Assembly: GCF_964355755.1 (NCBI RefSeq)
Contig: NC_092677.1
Location: forward strand, 14,156,601 to 14,220,600
Source of the DNA: Antedon mediterranea
Taxonomy: Eukaryota; Echinodermata; Crinoidea; Comatulida; Antedonidae
Length of the DNA stretch: 64,000 nt
Reading direction: 5' to 3'
Shown: positions 27,321-40,060 of the stretch, piece by piece
How positions within the stretch are numbered: position 1 is the stretch's first letter
How the letters are laid out: each line of letters begins with the position of its first letter
Position numbers and translations under genes: made by a program
Notes under the pieces: model-generated
Told to the model about the DNA's origin: nothing
Seen by the model: only the letters and a program-made list of their open reading frames with translations
Database searches by the model: none

Positions 27321-27415
27321 TAACAAATGAAATATCTATTTGCATACAAATGTCTACACATTCAGAGCTATGTAAACAGTTTTGCGAAAAATCAACCAAA
27401 GTATGGATCTATTTG
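27321..27415. other. 3' flank of the acyltransferase gene
   Basis: Fewer than 100 bases separate the stop codon from the first recognisable, degenerate unit of satellite 2. No canonical AATAAA occurs before the satellite; the first clear one is in a satellite unit near 28227. The mRNA 3' end may therefore lie inside the repeat or use a variant signal. Confidence 0.5.
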
Positions 27416-28442
27416 TTTTTATTTAGTTCAATAAGTCGATATTTTGTCATTTTTTGAACAAAATCCCTTACTATAATAGTACATGGACATTTTGAAAAGT
27501 TGATACCTCAACATATCTTTTAACAGTAAAAAATATTCGTGTGTCAATTATGCTACAGTTATATCGAAAAAAGGAAAGGTCGAAACTTGGCAATTTTTTG
27601 AAAAAAAAATCATTATACTAAAATACAGGGAAATGAGTCGAATATTGTGTACTACGCATGTTAATAATGCTATAGCAGCCTGTTGTGTCGAAAAATAGAA
27701 AGGTTGAATTTTTCCATTTAGAAAAAAAATTTTTTTTAGGCCTATTTATAGTAGAATTTGCGACCCTTTTATTTGTTGACATAAATAGTTACTATAGCAT
27801 AAAAAACATGCGCAGAGTCGAGTAGTGGGTTCTGCGCATGTCAATTATGCTATAGTGACCAGTTTTATCGCAAAATAATACGGTCGAAAGTTGCCCATTT
27901 TTTGATAAAATCCCTGTATTTTTCATTTCATTTCATTTATTTCGTCTCACATAGTTATAAAAAAAAAATAACAAACAAAAGAGAGAGACAGCATTCCCAA
28001 AAGCGAACTAAATCAAACTATCAAGTGGGTCTCCACTACTATTAGTATAGCATAATTGACATGCACAGAACCCATTATACGACTCTGCGCATGTTTATTA
28101 TGCTATAGTAACCATTTTTGTCAAAAAATAAAAGGGTCGAAAATTTGACATTTTTATTTTTTTTATGAAAAATAAAAATTGTCAATTTGCGACCCTTTTA
28201 TATTTTGACCTAAATGGTTACTATAGCATAATAAACATGCGCAGAGTCGTATAATGGGTTCTGCGCACGTCAATTATGCTATAGTAACCAGTTTTATCGA
28301 AAAATAATAATGTCGAAATTTGCCCATTTTTTGAAAAAATCCCTGTAATATAGTACAGGAAATTTTCTAAAAATGTCAAATTTTCGACTCTTTTATTTTG
28401 TGACATAAATGATTACTATAGCATAATAAACATGCGCAGAGC

Positions 28443-31400
28443 CGTATAATGGGTTCTGCGCATGTCAACTATGCTATAGTAACCAGTTTTATCGAAAAAT
28501 AATAAGGTCGAAACTTGCCCATTTTTTGAAAAAATCCCTGTACTATAGAAATTTTCGAAAAATGGCCAATTTTCGACCCGTTTATTTTGTGACATAAATG
28601 GTTATTATAGCATAATAAACATGCGCAGAGTCGTATAATGGGTTCTGCGCATGTCAATTATGCTATAGTAACCAGTTTTATCGAAAAATAATAAGGTCGA
28701 AATTTGCCAATTTTTTGAAAAAATCCCTGTACTATAGTACAGGAAATTTTCGAAAAATGGCAAATTTTCGACACTTTTATTTTGTGACATAAATGGTTAC
28801 TATAGCATAATAAACATGCGCAGAGTCATATAATGGGTTCTGAGCATGTCAATTATGCTATAGTAACCCGTTTTATCCAGAAATAATAAGGTCGAAATTT
28901 GCGACCCTTTTAATTTTTGACCTAAATGATTACTATAGCATAATAAACATGCGCAGAGTCGTATAATGGGTTCTGCGCATGTCAATTATGCTATAGTAAA
29001 CCCGTTTTATCAAAAAATAATAAGGTCGAAATTTGCCCATTTTTTGAAAAAATCCCTGTACAGGAAATTTTCGAAAAATGGCCAATTTTCGACCCTTTTT
29101 TTTTCATGACATAAATGGTTACTATAGCATAATAAACATGCGCAGAGTCGTATAATGGGTTCTGTGCATGTCAGTTATGCTATAGTAACCAGTTTTATCG
29201 AAAAATAATAAGGTCGAAATTTGCGACCCTTTTATTTTTTGACCTAAATGATTACTATAGCATAATAAACATGCGCAGAGTCGTGTAATGGGTTCTGCGC
29301 ATTTCAATTATGCTATAGTAACCAGTTTTATCGAAAAATAATAAGGTCGAAATTTGCGACCCTTTTATTTTTTGACCTAAATGGTTTCTATAGCATAATA
29401 AACATGCGCAGAGTCGTATAATGGGTTCTGCGCATGTCAATTATGCTATAGAAACCCGTTTTATCAAAAAATAATAAGGTCAAAATTTTCCTATTTTTTG
29501 AAAAAATCCCTGTACTATAGTACCGGAAATTTTCGAAAAATGGCCAATTTTTTACCCTTTTATTTTATGACCTAAATGGTTACTATAGCATAATAAACAT
29601 GCGCAGAGTCGTATAATGGGTTCTGCGCATTTCAATTTTGCTATAGTAAACCGTTTTATCAAAAAATAATAAGGTCAAAATTTGCCCATTTTTTGAAAAA
29701 ATCCCTGTACTATAGTACAGGAAATTTTCGAAAAATTGCCAATTTTCGACCCTTTTATTTTGTGACATAAATGGTTACTATAGCATAATAAACATGCGCA
29801 GAGCCGTATAATGGGTTCTGCGCATGTCAACTATGCTATAGTAACCAGTTTTATCGAAAAATAATAAGGTCGAAACTTGCCCATTTTTTGAAAAAATCCC
29901 TGTACTATAGAAATTTTCGAAAAATGGCCAATTTTCGACCCGTTTATTTTGTGACATAAATGGTTATTATAGCATAAAAACATGCGCAGAGTCGTATAAT
30001 GGGTTCTGCGCACGACAATTAGGCTATAGTAACCAGTTTTATCGAAAAATAAAAATTGCCAATTTGCGTCCCTTTTATTTTGTGACATAAATGGTTACTA
30101 TAGCATAATAAACATGCGCAGAGTTGTATAATGGGTTCTGCGCAAGTCAATTATGCTATAGTAACCAGTTTTATCGAAAAATAATAAGGTCGAAATTTGC
30201 CCATTTTTTTAAAAAATCCCTTTACTATACTACAGAAAATTTTCGAAAAATGGCCAATATTCGACACTTCTATTTTATGACATAAATGGTTACTATAGCA
30301 TAATAAACATGCGCAGAGTCGTATAATGGGTTCTGCGCATGTCAATTATGCTATAGTAACCAGTTTTATCGAAAAATAAAAATGGCCAATTTGCGACCCT
30401 TTTATTTTGTGACATAAATGGTTACTATAGCATAATAAACATGCGCAGAGTCGTATAATGGGTTCTGCGCATGTCAATTATGCTATAGTAACCAGTTTTA
30501 TCGAAAAATAATAAGGTCGAAATTTGCCAATTTTTTGAAAAAATCCCTGTACTATAGTACAGGAAATTTTCGAAAAATGGCAAATTTTCGACACTTTTAT
30601 TTTGTGACATAAATGGTTACTATAGCATAATAAACATGCGCAGAGTCATATAATGGGTTCTGAGCATGTCAATTATGCTATAGTAACCCGTTTTATCCAG
30701 AAATAATAAGGTCGAAATTTGCGACCCTTTTAATTTTTGACCTAAATGATTACTATAGCATAATAAACATGCGCAGAGTCGTATAATGGGTTCTGCGCAT
30801 GTCAATTATGCTATAGTAAACCCGTTTTATCAAAAAATAATAAGGTCGAAATTTGCCCATTTTTTGAAAAAATCCCTGTACAGGAAATTTTCGAAAAATG
30901 GCCAATTTTCGACCCTTTTTTTTTCATGACATAAATGGTTACTATAGCATAATAAACATGCGCAGAGTCGTATAATGGGTTCTGTGCATGTCAGTTATGC
31001 TATAGTAACCAGTTTTATCGAAAAATAATAAGGTCGAAATTTGCGACCCTTTTATTTTTTGACCTAAATGATTACTATAGCATAATAAACATGCGCAGAG
31101 TCGTGTAATGGGTTCTGCGCATTTCAATTATGCTATAGTAACCAGTTTTATCGAAAAATAATAAGGTCGAAATTTGCGACCCTTTTATTTTTTGACCTAA
31201 ATGGTTTCTATAGCATAATAAACATGCGCAGAGTCGTATAATGGGTTCTGCGCATGTCAATTATGCTATAGAAACCCGTTTTATCAAAAAATAATAAGGT
31301 CAAAATTTTCCTATTTTTTGAAAAAATCCCTGTACTATAGTACCGGAAATTTTCGAAAAATGGCCAATTTTTTACCCTTTTATTTTATGACCTAAATGGT

Positions 31401-33650
31401 TACTATAGCATAATAAACATGCGCAGAGTCGTATAATGGGTTCTGCGCATTTCAATTTTGCTATAGTAAACCGTTTTATCAAAAAATAATAAGGTCAAAA
31501 TTTGCCCATTTTTTGAAAAAATCCCTGTACTATAGTACAGGAAATTTTCGAAAAATTGCCAATTTTCGACCCTTTTATTTTGTGACATAAATGGTTACTA
31601 TAGCATAATAAACATGCGCAGAGCCGTATAATGGGTTCTGCGCATGTCAACTATGCTATAGTAACCAGTTTTATCGAAAAATAATAAGGTCGAAACTTGC
31701 CCATTTTTTGAAAAAATCCCTGTACTATAGAAATTTTCGAAAAATGGCCAATTTTCGACCCGTTTATTTTGTGACATAAATGGTTATTATAGCATAAAAA
31801 CATGCGCAGAGTCGTATAATGGGTTCTGCGCACGTCAATTAGGCTATAGTAACCAGTTTTATTGAAAAATAAAAATTGCCAATTTGCGTCCCTTTTATTT
31901 TGTGACATAAATGGTTACTATAGCATAATAAACATGCGCAGAGTTGTATAATGGGTTCTGCGCAAGTCAATTATGCTATAGTAACCAGTTTTATCGAAAA
32001 ATAATAAGGTCGAAATTTGCCCATTTTAAAAAAAAATCCCTTTACTATACTACAGAAAATTTTCGAAAAATGGCCAATATTCGACACTTCTATTTTATGA
32101 CATAAATGGTTACTATAGCATAATAAACATGCGCAGAGTCGTATAATGGGTTCTGCGCATGTCAATTATGCTATAGTAACCAGTTTTATCGAAAAATAAA
32201 AATGGCCAATTTGCGACCCTTTTATTTTGTGACATAAATGGTTACTATAGCATAATAAGCATGCGCAGAGTCGTATAATGGGTTTTGCGCATGTCAATTA
32301 TGCTATAGTAACCAGTTTTATCGAAAAATATTAAGGTCGAAATTTGCCAATTTTTGGAAAAAATCCCTGTACTATAGTACAGGAAATTTTCGAAAAATGG
32401 CAAATTTTCGACACTTTTTTTTTGTGACATAAATGGTTACTATAGCATAATAAACATGCGCAGAGTCATATAATGGGTTCTGAGCATGTCAATTATGCTA
32501 TAGTAACCCGTTTTATCCAGAAATAATAAGGTCGAAATTTGCGACCCTTTTAATTTTTGACCTAAATGATTACTATAGCATAATAAACATGCGCAGAGTC
32601 GTATAATGGGTTCTGCGCATGTCGTCAATTATGCTATAGTAACCCGTTTTATCAAAAAATAATAAGGTCGAAATTTGCCCATTTTTTGAAAAAATCCCTG
32701 TACAGGAAATTTTCGAAAAATGGCCAATTTTCGACCCTTTTTTTTTCATGACATAAATGGTTACTATAGCATAATAAACATGCGCAGAGTCGTATAAAGG
32801 GTTCTGCACATGTCAATTATGCTATACTAACCCGTTTTATCGAAAAATATTAAGGTCGAAATTTGCCCATTTATGAAAAAATCCCTGTACTATAGTACAG
32901 GAAATTTTCGAAAAATGGCCAATTTTCGACCTTTTTAATTAGTGACATAAATGGTTACTATAGCATAATAAACATGCGCAGAGTCGTATAATGGGTTCTG
33001 TGCATGTCAGTTATGCTATAGTAACCAGTTTTATCGAAAAATAATAAGGTCGAAATTTGCGACCCTTTTATTTTTTGACCTAAATGATTACTATAGCATA
33101 ATAAACATGCGCAGAGTCGTGTAATGGGTTCTGCGCATTTCAATTATGCTATAGTAACCAGTTTTATCGTAAAATAATAAGGTCGAAATTTGCGACCCTT
33201 TTATTTTTTGACCTAAATGGTTACTATAGCATAATAAACATGCGCAGAGTCGTATAATGGGTTCTGCGCATGTCAATTATGCTATAGAAACCCGTTTTAT
33301 CAAAAAATAATAAGGTCAAAATTTTCCTATTTTTTGTAAAAATCCCTGTACTATAGTACCGGAAATTTTCGAAAAATGGCCAATTTTTTACCCTTATATT
33401 TTATGACCTAAATGGTTACTATAGCATAATAAACATGCGCAGAGTCGTATAATGGGTTCTGCGCATTTCAATTTTGCTATAGTAAACCGTTTTATCAAAA
33501 AATAATAAGGTCAAAATTTGCCCATTTTTTGAAAAAATCCCTGTACTATAGTATAGGAAATTTTCGAAAAATGGCCAATTTTCGACCCTTTTATTTTGTG
33601 ACATAAATGGTTACTATAGCATAATAAACATGCGCAGAGTCGTATAATGG
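28443..33650. repeat. Higher-order repeats of about 1.36, 1.82 and 2.02 kb in array 2
   Basis: Repeated landmarks give offsets of 1,820 bp: 28605 with 30425 and 32245, 28800 with 30620 and 32440, 29122 with 30942, 29831 with 31651. The first block is shorter: 28469 corresponds to 29831 (1,362 bp), so it lacks about 458 bp. The third is longer: 30942 with 32958 (2,016 bp), because one extra unit of about 196 bp lies at 32.62-32.82 kb. The copies are nearly identical; for example CACGACAATTAGG at about 30010 differs from CACGTCAATTAGG at about 31830 by one base. Confidence 0.8.
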
Positions 33651-33839
33651 GTTCTGTGCATGTCAATTATGCTATAGTAACCAGTTTTATCAAGAAATAA
33701 TAAGGTCGAAATTTGCGACCCTTTTATTTTTTTGACCTAAATGGTTACTATAGCATAATAAACATGCGCAGAGTCGTATAATGGGTTCTGCGCATGTCAA
33801 TTATGCTATAGTAACCCGTTTTATCGAAAAATAATAAGG

Positions 33840-36800
33840 TCAAAATTTGCCCATTTTTTGAAAAAATCCCTGTACTATATTACAGAAAATTTTCGAAAAA
33901 TTGCCAATTTTCGACCCTTTTATTTTGTGACATAAATGGTTACTATAGCATAAAAACATGCGCAGAGTCGTATAATGGGTTCTGTGCATGTCAGTTATGC
34001 TATAGTAACCAGTTTTATCGAAAAATAATAAGGTCGAAATTTGCCCATTTTTTGAAAAAATCCCTGTACTATAGTACAGGAAATTTACGAAAAATTGCCA
34101 ATTTTCGACCCTTTTATTTTGTGACATAAATGGTTACTATAGCATAATAAACATGCACTGAATCGTATAATGGGTTCTGCGCATGTCAATTATGCTATAG
34201 TAACCCATTTTATCGAGAAATAATAAGGTCGAAATTTGCGACCCTTTTATTTTTTGACCTAAATGATTACTATAGCATAATAAACATGCGCAGAGTCGTG
34301 TAATGGGTTCTGCGCATTTCAATTATGCTATAGTAACCAGTTATATCGAAAAATAATAAGGTCGAAATTTGCCCATTTTTTAAAAAAATCCCTGTACTAT
34401 AGTATAGGAAATTTTCGAAAAATGGCCAATTTTCGACCCTTTTATTTTGTGACATAAATGGTTACTATAGCATAATAAACATGCGCAGAGTCGTATAATG
34501 GGTTCTGTGCATGTCAATTATGCTATAGTAACCAGTTTTATCAAGAAATAATAAGGTCGAAATTTGCGACCCTTTTATTTTTTTGACCTAAATGGTTACT
34601 ATAGCATAATAAACATGCACAGAGTCGTATAATGGGTTCTGCGCATGTCAATTATGCTATAGTAACCCGTTTTATCGAAAAATAATAAGGTCAAAATTTG
34701 CCCATTTTTTGAAAAAATCCCTGTACTATATTACAGAAAATTTTCGAAAAATTGCCAATTTTCGACCCTTTTATTTTGTGACATAAATGGTTACTATAGC
34801 ATAAAAACATGCGCAGAGTCGTATAATGGGTTCTGTGCATGTCAGTTATGCTATAGTAACCAGTTTTATCGAAAAATAATAAGGTCGAAATTTGCGACCC
34901 TTTTATTTTTTGATCTAAATGGTTACTATAGCATAATAAACATGCACAGAGTCGTATAATGGGTTCTGCGCATGTCAATTATGCTATAGTAACCCTTTTT
35001 ATCGAAAAATAATAAGGTTGAAATCTGCCCATTTTTTGAAAAAATCCCTGTACTATATTACAGGAAATTTTCGAAAAATGGCCAATTTTCGACCCTTTTA
35101 TTTTGTGACATAAATGGTTAGTATAGCATAATAAACATGCGCATAGTCGTATAATGGGTTCTGCGCATGTCAATTATGCTATAGTAACCCATTTTATCGA
35201 AAAATAAAAATGGCAAATTTTTTACCCTTTTATTTAGTGACATAAATGGTTACTATAGCATAATAAACATGCGCAGAGTCGTATAATGGGTTCTGTGCAT
35301 GTCAGTTATGCTATAGTAACCAGTTTTATCGAAAAATAATAAGGTCGAAATTTTCGACCCTTTTATTTTTTGACCTAAATGATTACTATAGCATAATAAA
35401 CATGCGCAGATTCGTATAATGTGTTCTGCGCATTTCAATTATGCTATAGTAACCAGTTTTGTCGAAAAAAAATAAGGTCAAAATTTGCCCATTTTTTGAA
35501 AAAATCGCTGTACTATATTACAGAAAATTTTCGAAAAATTGCCAATTTTCTACCCTTTTATTTTGTGACATAAATGGTTACTATAGCATAAAAACATGCG
35601 CAGAGTCGTATAATGGGTTCTGTGCATGTCAGTTATGCTATAGTAACCAGTTTTATCGAAAAATAATAAGGTCGAAATTTGCGACCCTTTTATTTTTTGA
35701 CCTAAATGGTTACTATAGCATAATAAACATGCGCAGAGTCGTATAATGGGTTCTGCGCATGTCAATTATGCTATAGTAATCCGTTTTATCGAAAAATAAT
35801 AAGGTCGAAATTTGCCCAGTTTTAAACAAAATCCCTGTACTATAGTACAGGAAATTTTCGAAAAATGGCCAATTTTCGACCCTTTTATTTTTTTAATAAA
35901 TGGTTACTATATCATGAATAAACATGCGCAGAGTCGTATAATGGGTTCTGTGCATGTCAGTTATGCTATAGTAACCAGTTTTATCGAAAAATAATAAGGT
36001 CGAAATTTGCGACCCTTTTATTTTTTGACCTAAATGGTTACTATAGCATAATAGACATGCGCAGAGTCGTATAATGGGTTCTGCGCATGTCAATTATGCT
36101 ATAGTAACCCTTTTTATCGAAAATTAATAAGGTTGAAATCTGCCCATTTTTTGAAAAAATCCCTGTACTATAGTACAGGAAATTTTCGAAAAATGGCCAA
36201 TTTTCGACCCTTTTATTTTGTGACATAAATGGTTAGTATAGCATAATAAACATGCGCATAGTCGTATAATGGGTTCTGCGCATGTCAATTATGCTATAGT
36301 AACCCATTTTATCGAAAAATAAAATGGCGAAATTCGCGACCCTTTTATTTTTTGACCTAAATGGTTACTATAGCATAATAAACATGCGCAGAGTCGTATA
36401 ATGGGTTCTGTGCATGTCAGTTATGCTATAGTAACCAGTTTTATCGAAAAATAATAAGGTCGAAATTTTCGACCCTTTTATTTTTTGACCTAAATGATTA
36501 CTATAGCATAATAAACATGCGCAGAGTCATATAATGTGTTCTGCGCATTTCAATTTTGCTATAGTAACCCGTTTTATCAAAAAATAATAAGGTCAAAATT
36601 TGCCCATTTTTTGAAAAAATCCCTGTACTATATTACAGAAAATTTTCGAAAAATTGCCAATTTTCTACCCTTTTATTTTGTGACATAAATGGTTACTATA
36701 GCATAAAAACATGCGCAGAGTCGTATAATGGGTTCTGTGCATGTCAGTTATGCTATAGTAACCAGTTTTATCGAAAAATAATAAGGTCGAAATTTGCCCA

Positions 36801-37900
36801 GTTTTAAACAAAATCCCTGTACTATAGTACAGGAAATTTTCGAAAAATGGCCAATTTTCGACCCTTTTATTTTTTTAATAAATGGTTACTATATCATGAA
36901 TAAACATGCGCAGAGTCGTATAATGGGTTCTGTGCATGTCAATTATGCTATAGTAACCAGTTTTATCGAGAAATAATAAGGTCGAAATTTGCGACCCTTT
37001 TATTTTTTGACCTAAATGGTTACTATAGCATAATAGACATGCGCAGAGTCGTATAATAGGTTCTGCGCATGTCAATTATGCTATAGTAACCCGTTTGATT
37101 GAAATATGATAAGGTCGAAATTTGCCAATTTTATGAAAAAATCCCTGTACTATAGTACAGGAAATTTTTCGAAAAATGGCCAATTTTTTACCCTTTTATT
37201 TAGTGACATAAATGGTTACTATAGCATAATAAACATGCGCAGAGTCGTATAATGGGTTCTTTGCATGTCAGTTATGCTATAGTAACCAGTTTTATCGAAA
37301 AATAATAAGGTCGAAATTTTCGACCCTTTTATTTTATGACCTAAATGGTTACTATAGCTTAATAAACTTGCGCAGAGTCGTATAATGGGTTCTGCGCATT
37401 TCAATTTTGCTATAGTAACCAGTTTTATCGAAAAATAATAAGGTCGAAATTTTCGACCCTTTTATTTTTTGACCTAAATGATTACTATAGCATAATAAAC
37501 ATGCGCAGAGTCGTATAATGTGTTCTGCGCATTTCAATTTTGCTATAGTAACCCGTTTTATCAAAAAATAATAAGGTCAAAATTTGCCCATTTTTTGAAA
37601 AAATCCCTGTACTATATTACAGAAAATTTTCGAAAAATTGCCAATTTTCGACGCTTTTATTTTGTGACATAAATGGTTACTATAGCATAAAAACATGCGC
37701 AGAGTCGTATAATGGGTTCTGTGCATGTCAGTTATGCTATAGTAACCAGTTTTATCGAAAAATAATAAGGTCAAAATTTGCCCATTTTTTGAAAAAATCC
37801 CTGTACAGGAAATTTTCGAAAAATGGCTAATTTTCGACCCTTTTATTTTGTGACATAAATGGTTACTATAGCATAATAAACATGCACAGAGTCGTATAAT
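33840..37900. repeat. Further nested duplications in array 2
   Basis: Offsets of 851 bp (33840 with 34691) and 982 bp (35812 with 36794, 35893 with 36875) show additional, independent segmental duplications of whole groups of units towards the right end of the array. Confidence 0.7.
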
Positions 37901-38068
37901 GGGTTCTGCGCATGTCAATTATGCTATAGTAACCCATTTTATCGAGAAATAATAAGGTCGAAATTTGCGACCCTTTTATTTTTTGACCTAAATGATTACT
38001 ATAGCATAATAAACATGCGAAAAATAATGAGATCGAAATTTGCCCAATGTTTTTTATTGTATAGTAAC

Positions 38069-39290
38069 ATAAGCATGTTATCTCAATAATATACACATAC
38101 ATACCGTATTCGAATAAACGCACCGCTTTGAATAACACCCCCACTCTACCGCTGAATAAACGGTTAGGATTATGGTACAGGTGTCTAACGGCGCAGATCC
38201 AATTTTAATAGTCGGGTGGGGGAGGGAACGTATAAGAAACCTTAGCCTGGGGCCAAGATCTTTGAATTTTCAATCGATTTCTGAGCACATGCCCAAAAGA
38301 ATACAATAATTGTTCGTTACGCCCTTTTTAGGAACTGGTCCTGATTTGCCACTGCTTATATTCACGCAAACTGTTTCTTCTTAGATACTGTATTTTCTTA
38401 AATTACATAGGATATGTCTACAGAAGTCTTACTTTCTATTTCATTTCAACAATTTAATGATTTTGCTGTTGAAAAGTCAGGTGACAATCCCCCAATAAAA
38501 ATGGGTTGGTCCCACCAGGAGCTTCGCCGGTACAGGTGTCAAATGTGATACTCTATTATAGCATTTGTCAGTGATAAAGGGGACAAAATAAATATAGTGT
38601 CGAGAATCGGCTAGATTATTATTTAGATTTCCGCAATTTCAGGATGCATTCCTTACAATTGTCTTCCGCTTTTTAAACCATCAATATTATGGAATGACTG
38701 TACAGCTATAGTGATAAAAGGTAATACCCACCAATGACGGTACCTTTCAAAACCATATTTCGTAAGGCAAACTCGATTTAAACAATAATGTATAGGTGTT
38801 TTATGAATGCGGAACACACTGTGTGTTTTGTGTGGAGTTGGCAAGAAATCATAAGGTAAATGTTATTGTTAAATGGTGTATATAGTGGAGGAAGTCACCT
38901 TAGGCCTAAGCTTAATTGTAATAGGTCTTAAACTGTTCAAGGTAATTAAGTGCGACACAATGCTTAGATTGTATATATTTGGAGCATGGAGGTACATCTC
39001 CATGTTTGGAGTAAGTGTAAGTTTGGTAATATATAAACATATACGAAAACGACGAGTAAGTAAGGTTTTTGGTGGAAAAAACACAGACGTATAGTAATGT
39101 ATTATGCTCAAATCGTCCAAAAGGTCTATAGGGTACACAAAACAATAGCTATTACAATATCAAATATGGGAAACAACATCTATATATAAATTTACGTAAG
39201 GGAAATATCGCTAAATCGCGCCTTATTTCTAGAATTTTTACTCGATAGTATATAAAGTATTAATAATTACAACAAATATACCGTAAATCT
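38069..39290. other. Non-coding flank, no gene recognised
   Basis: The segment begins with ACCGTATTCGAATAAACGCACC-like sequence (about 38103-38124), resembling a DNA-transposon end, without a visible partner. Small open frames (38653-38844 minus, 38873-39094 plus) show no recognisable domain. Confidence 0.4.
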
Positions 39291-39295
39291 TCTAA

Positions 39296-39679
39296 TTGTA
39301 ACCGTGGGTTATTATTCTTTGATTGTTTTTTGGGGGTGGGTTACTATTAGAGTACTAATCTTTTATTAGGCACCTGAAAATAGTAACCCACCCCTAACTT
39401 TTCCGGTCAGCAACTCCTAGCAAAATAATAAAACAGTACAAATAAACAGATTTTGTTGAACTCTAACTTTATTTCATAAACTCAAAAACAATCACTCCCC
39501 TCCTGATTTAAACATGCACTATCTCCTTATTTTCAAAATACGGCTGCATCATAAAAGACCAATCATTTTGTCAATAGTGTTTGTGACTCTAATAGTAACC
39601 CCCGTGGGTTACTATTAGAGTAGTGGGTTATTATAGATTGACATTATAAGGTGGGTTACTATTAGAAGGTAAGTAGAGT
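39296..39679. repeat. Diverged and inverted copies of the 18-bp minisatellite word
   Basis: Isolated copies of GGGTTACTATTAG appear in both orientations: direct near 39340 and 39655, inverted near 39383 (AATAGTAACCCACCCC). At about 39589-39618 two copies abut as CTAATAGTAACCC and GGGTTACTATTAG around a four-base centre, forming a 13-bp perfect inverted repeat. They lie just left of the regular tandem array. Confidence 0.75.
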
Positions 39680-40057
39680 GTGGGTTACTATTAGAGTGCG
39701 AGTTACTATTAGAAGGTGGGTTACTATTAGAGTGTGGGTTACTATTAGAGTGTGGGTTACTATTAGAAGGTGGGTTACTATTAGAAGGTGGGTTACTATT
39801 AGAGTGTGGGTTACTATTAGAGTATTGGTTACTATTAGAAGGTGGGTTACTATTAGAAGGTGGGTTACTATTAGAGTGTGGGTTACTATTAGAGTGTGGG
39901 TTACTATTAGAAGGTGGGTTACTATTAGAGTGTGGGTTACTATTAGAAGGTGGGTTACTATTAGAAGGTGGGTTACTATTAGAGTGTGGGTTACTATTAG
40001 AAGGTGGGTTACTATTAGAAGGTGGGTTACTATTAGAGTGTGGGTTACTATTAGAAG
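39680..40057. repeat. 18-bp minisatellite, about 21 units, two variants
   Basis: Tandem GTGGGTTACTATTAG followed by AAG (type R) or AGT (type V). The unit order is V R V V R R V V R R V V R V R R V R R V R. Because 18 is a multiple of three, both strands are open (39678-40067 plus, 39662-40117 minus), but these frames are repeat artefacts. Confidence 0.9.
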
Positions 40058-40060
40058 ATT

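Larger units (their letters stand above)
27416..38068. repeat. Palindromic satellite array 2
   Basis: Tandem units of about 133 and 195 bp, degenerate at both ends and well conserved from about 28.2 to 38.0 kb. Each unit contains (i) a long foldback: GGTTACTATAGCATAAT then AACATGCGCAGA, a loop around GTCGTATAATGGGT, and the inverted arm TCTGCGCATGT...ATTATGCTATAGTAACC. In long units it also contains (ii) GGTCGAAATTTGCCCA... and its imperfect inverse, centred on the 18-bp palindrome CCTGTACTATAGTACAGG. Short units replace part (ii) with GGTCG-AAATTTG-CGACC. Neither strand encodes a plausible protein; the repeated frames of about 61 codons are repeat artefacts. AATAAA occurs in each unit on both strands (ATAATAAACATG, and within the complement of CTTTTATTTTG). 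Confidence 0.95.

Noticed and set aside
28221-38144. Many minus-strand frames of about 61 codons in array 2
   Set aside because: They are the palindromic unit translated once per repeat; they overlap each other and lack any domain.
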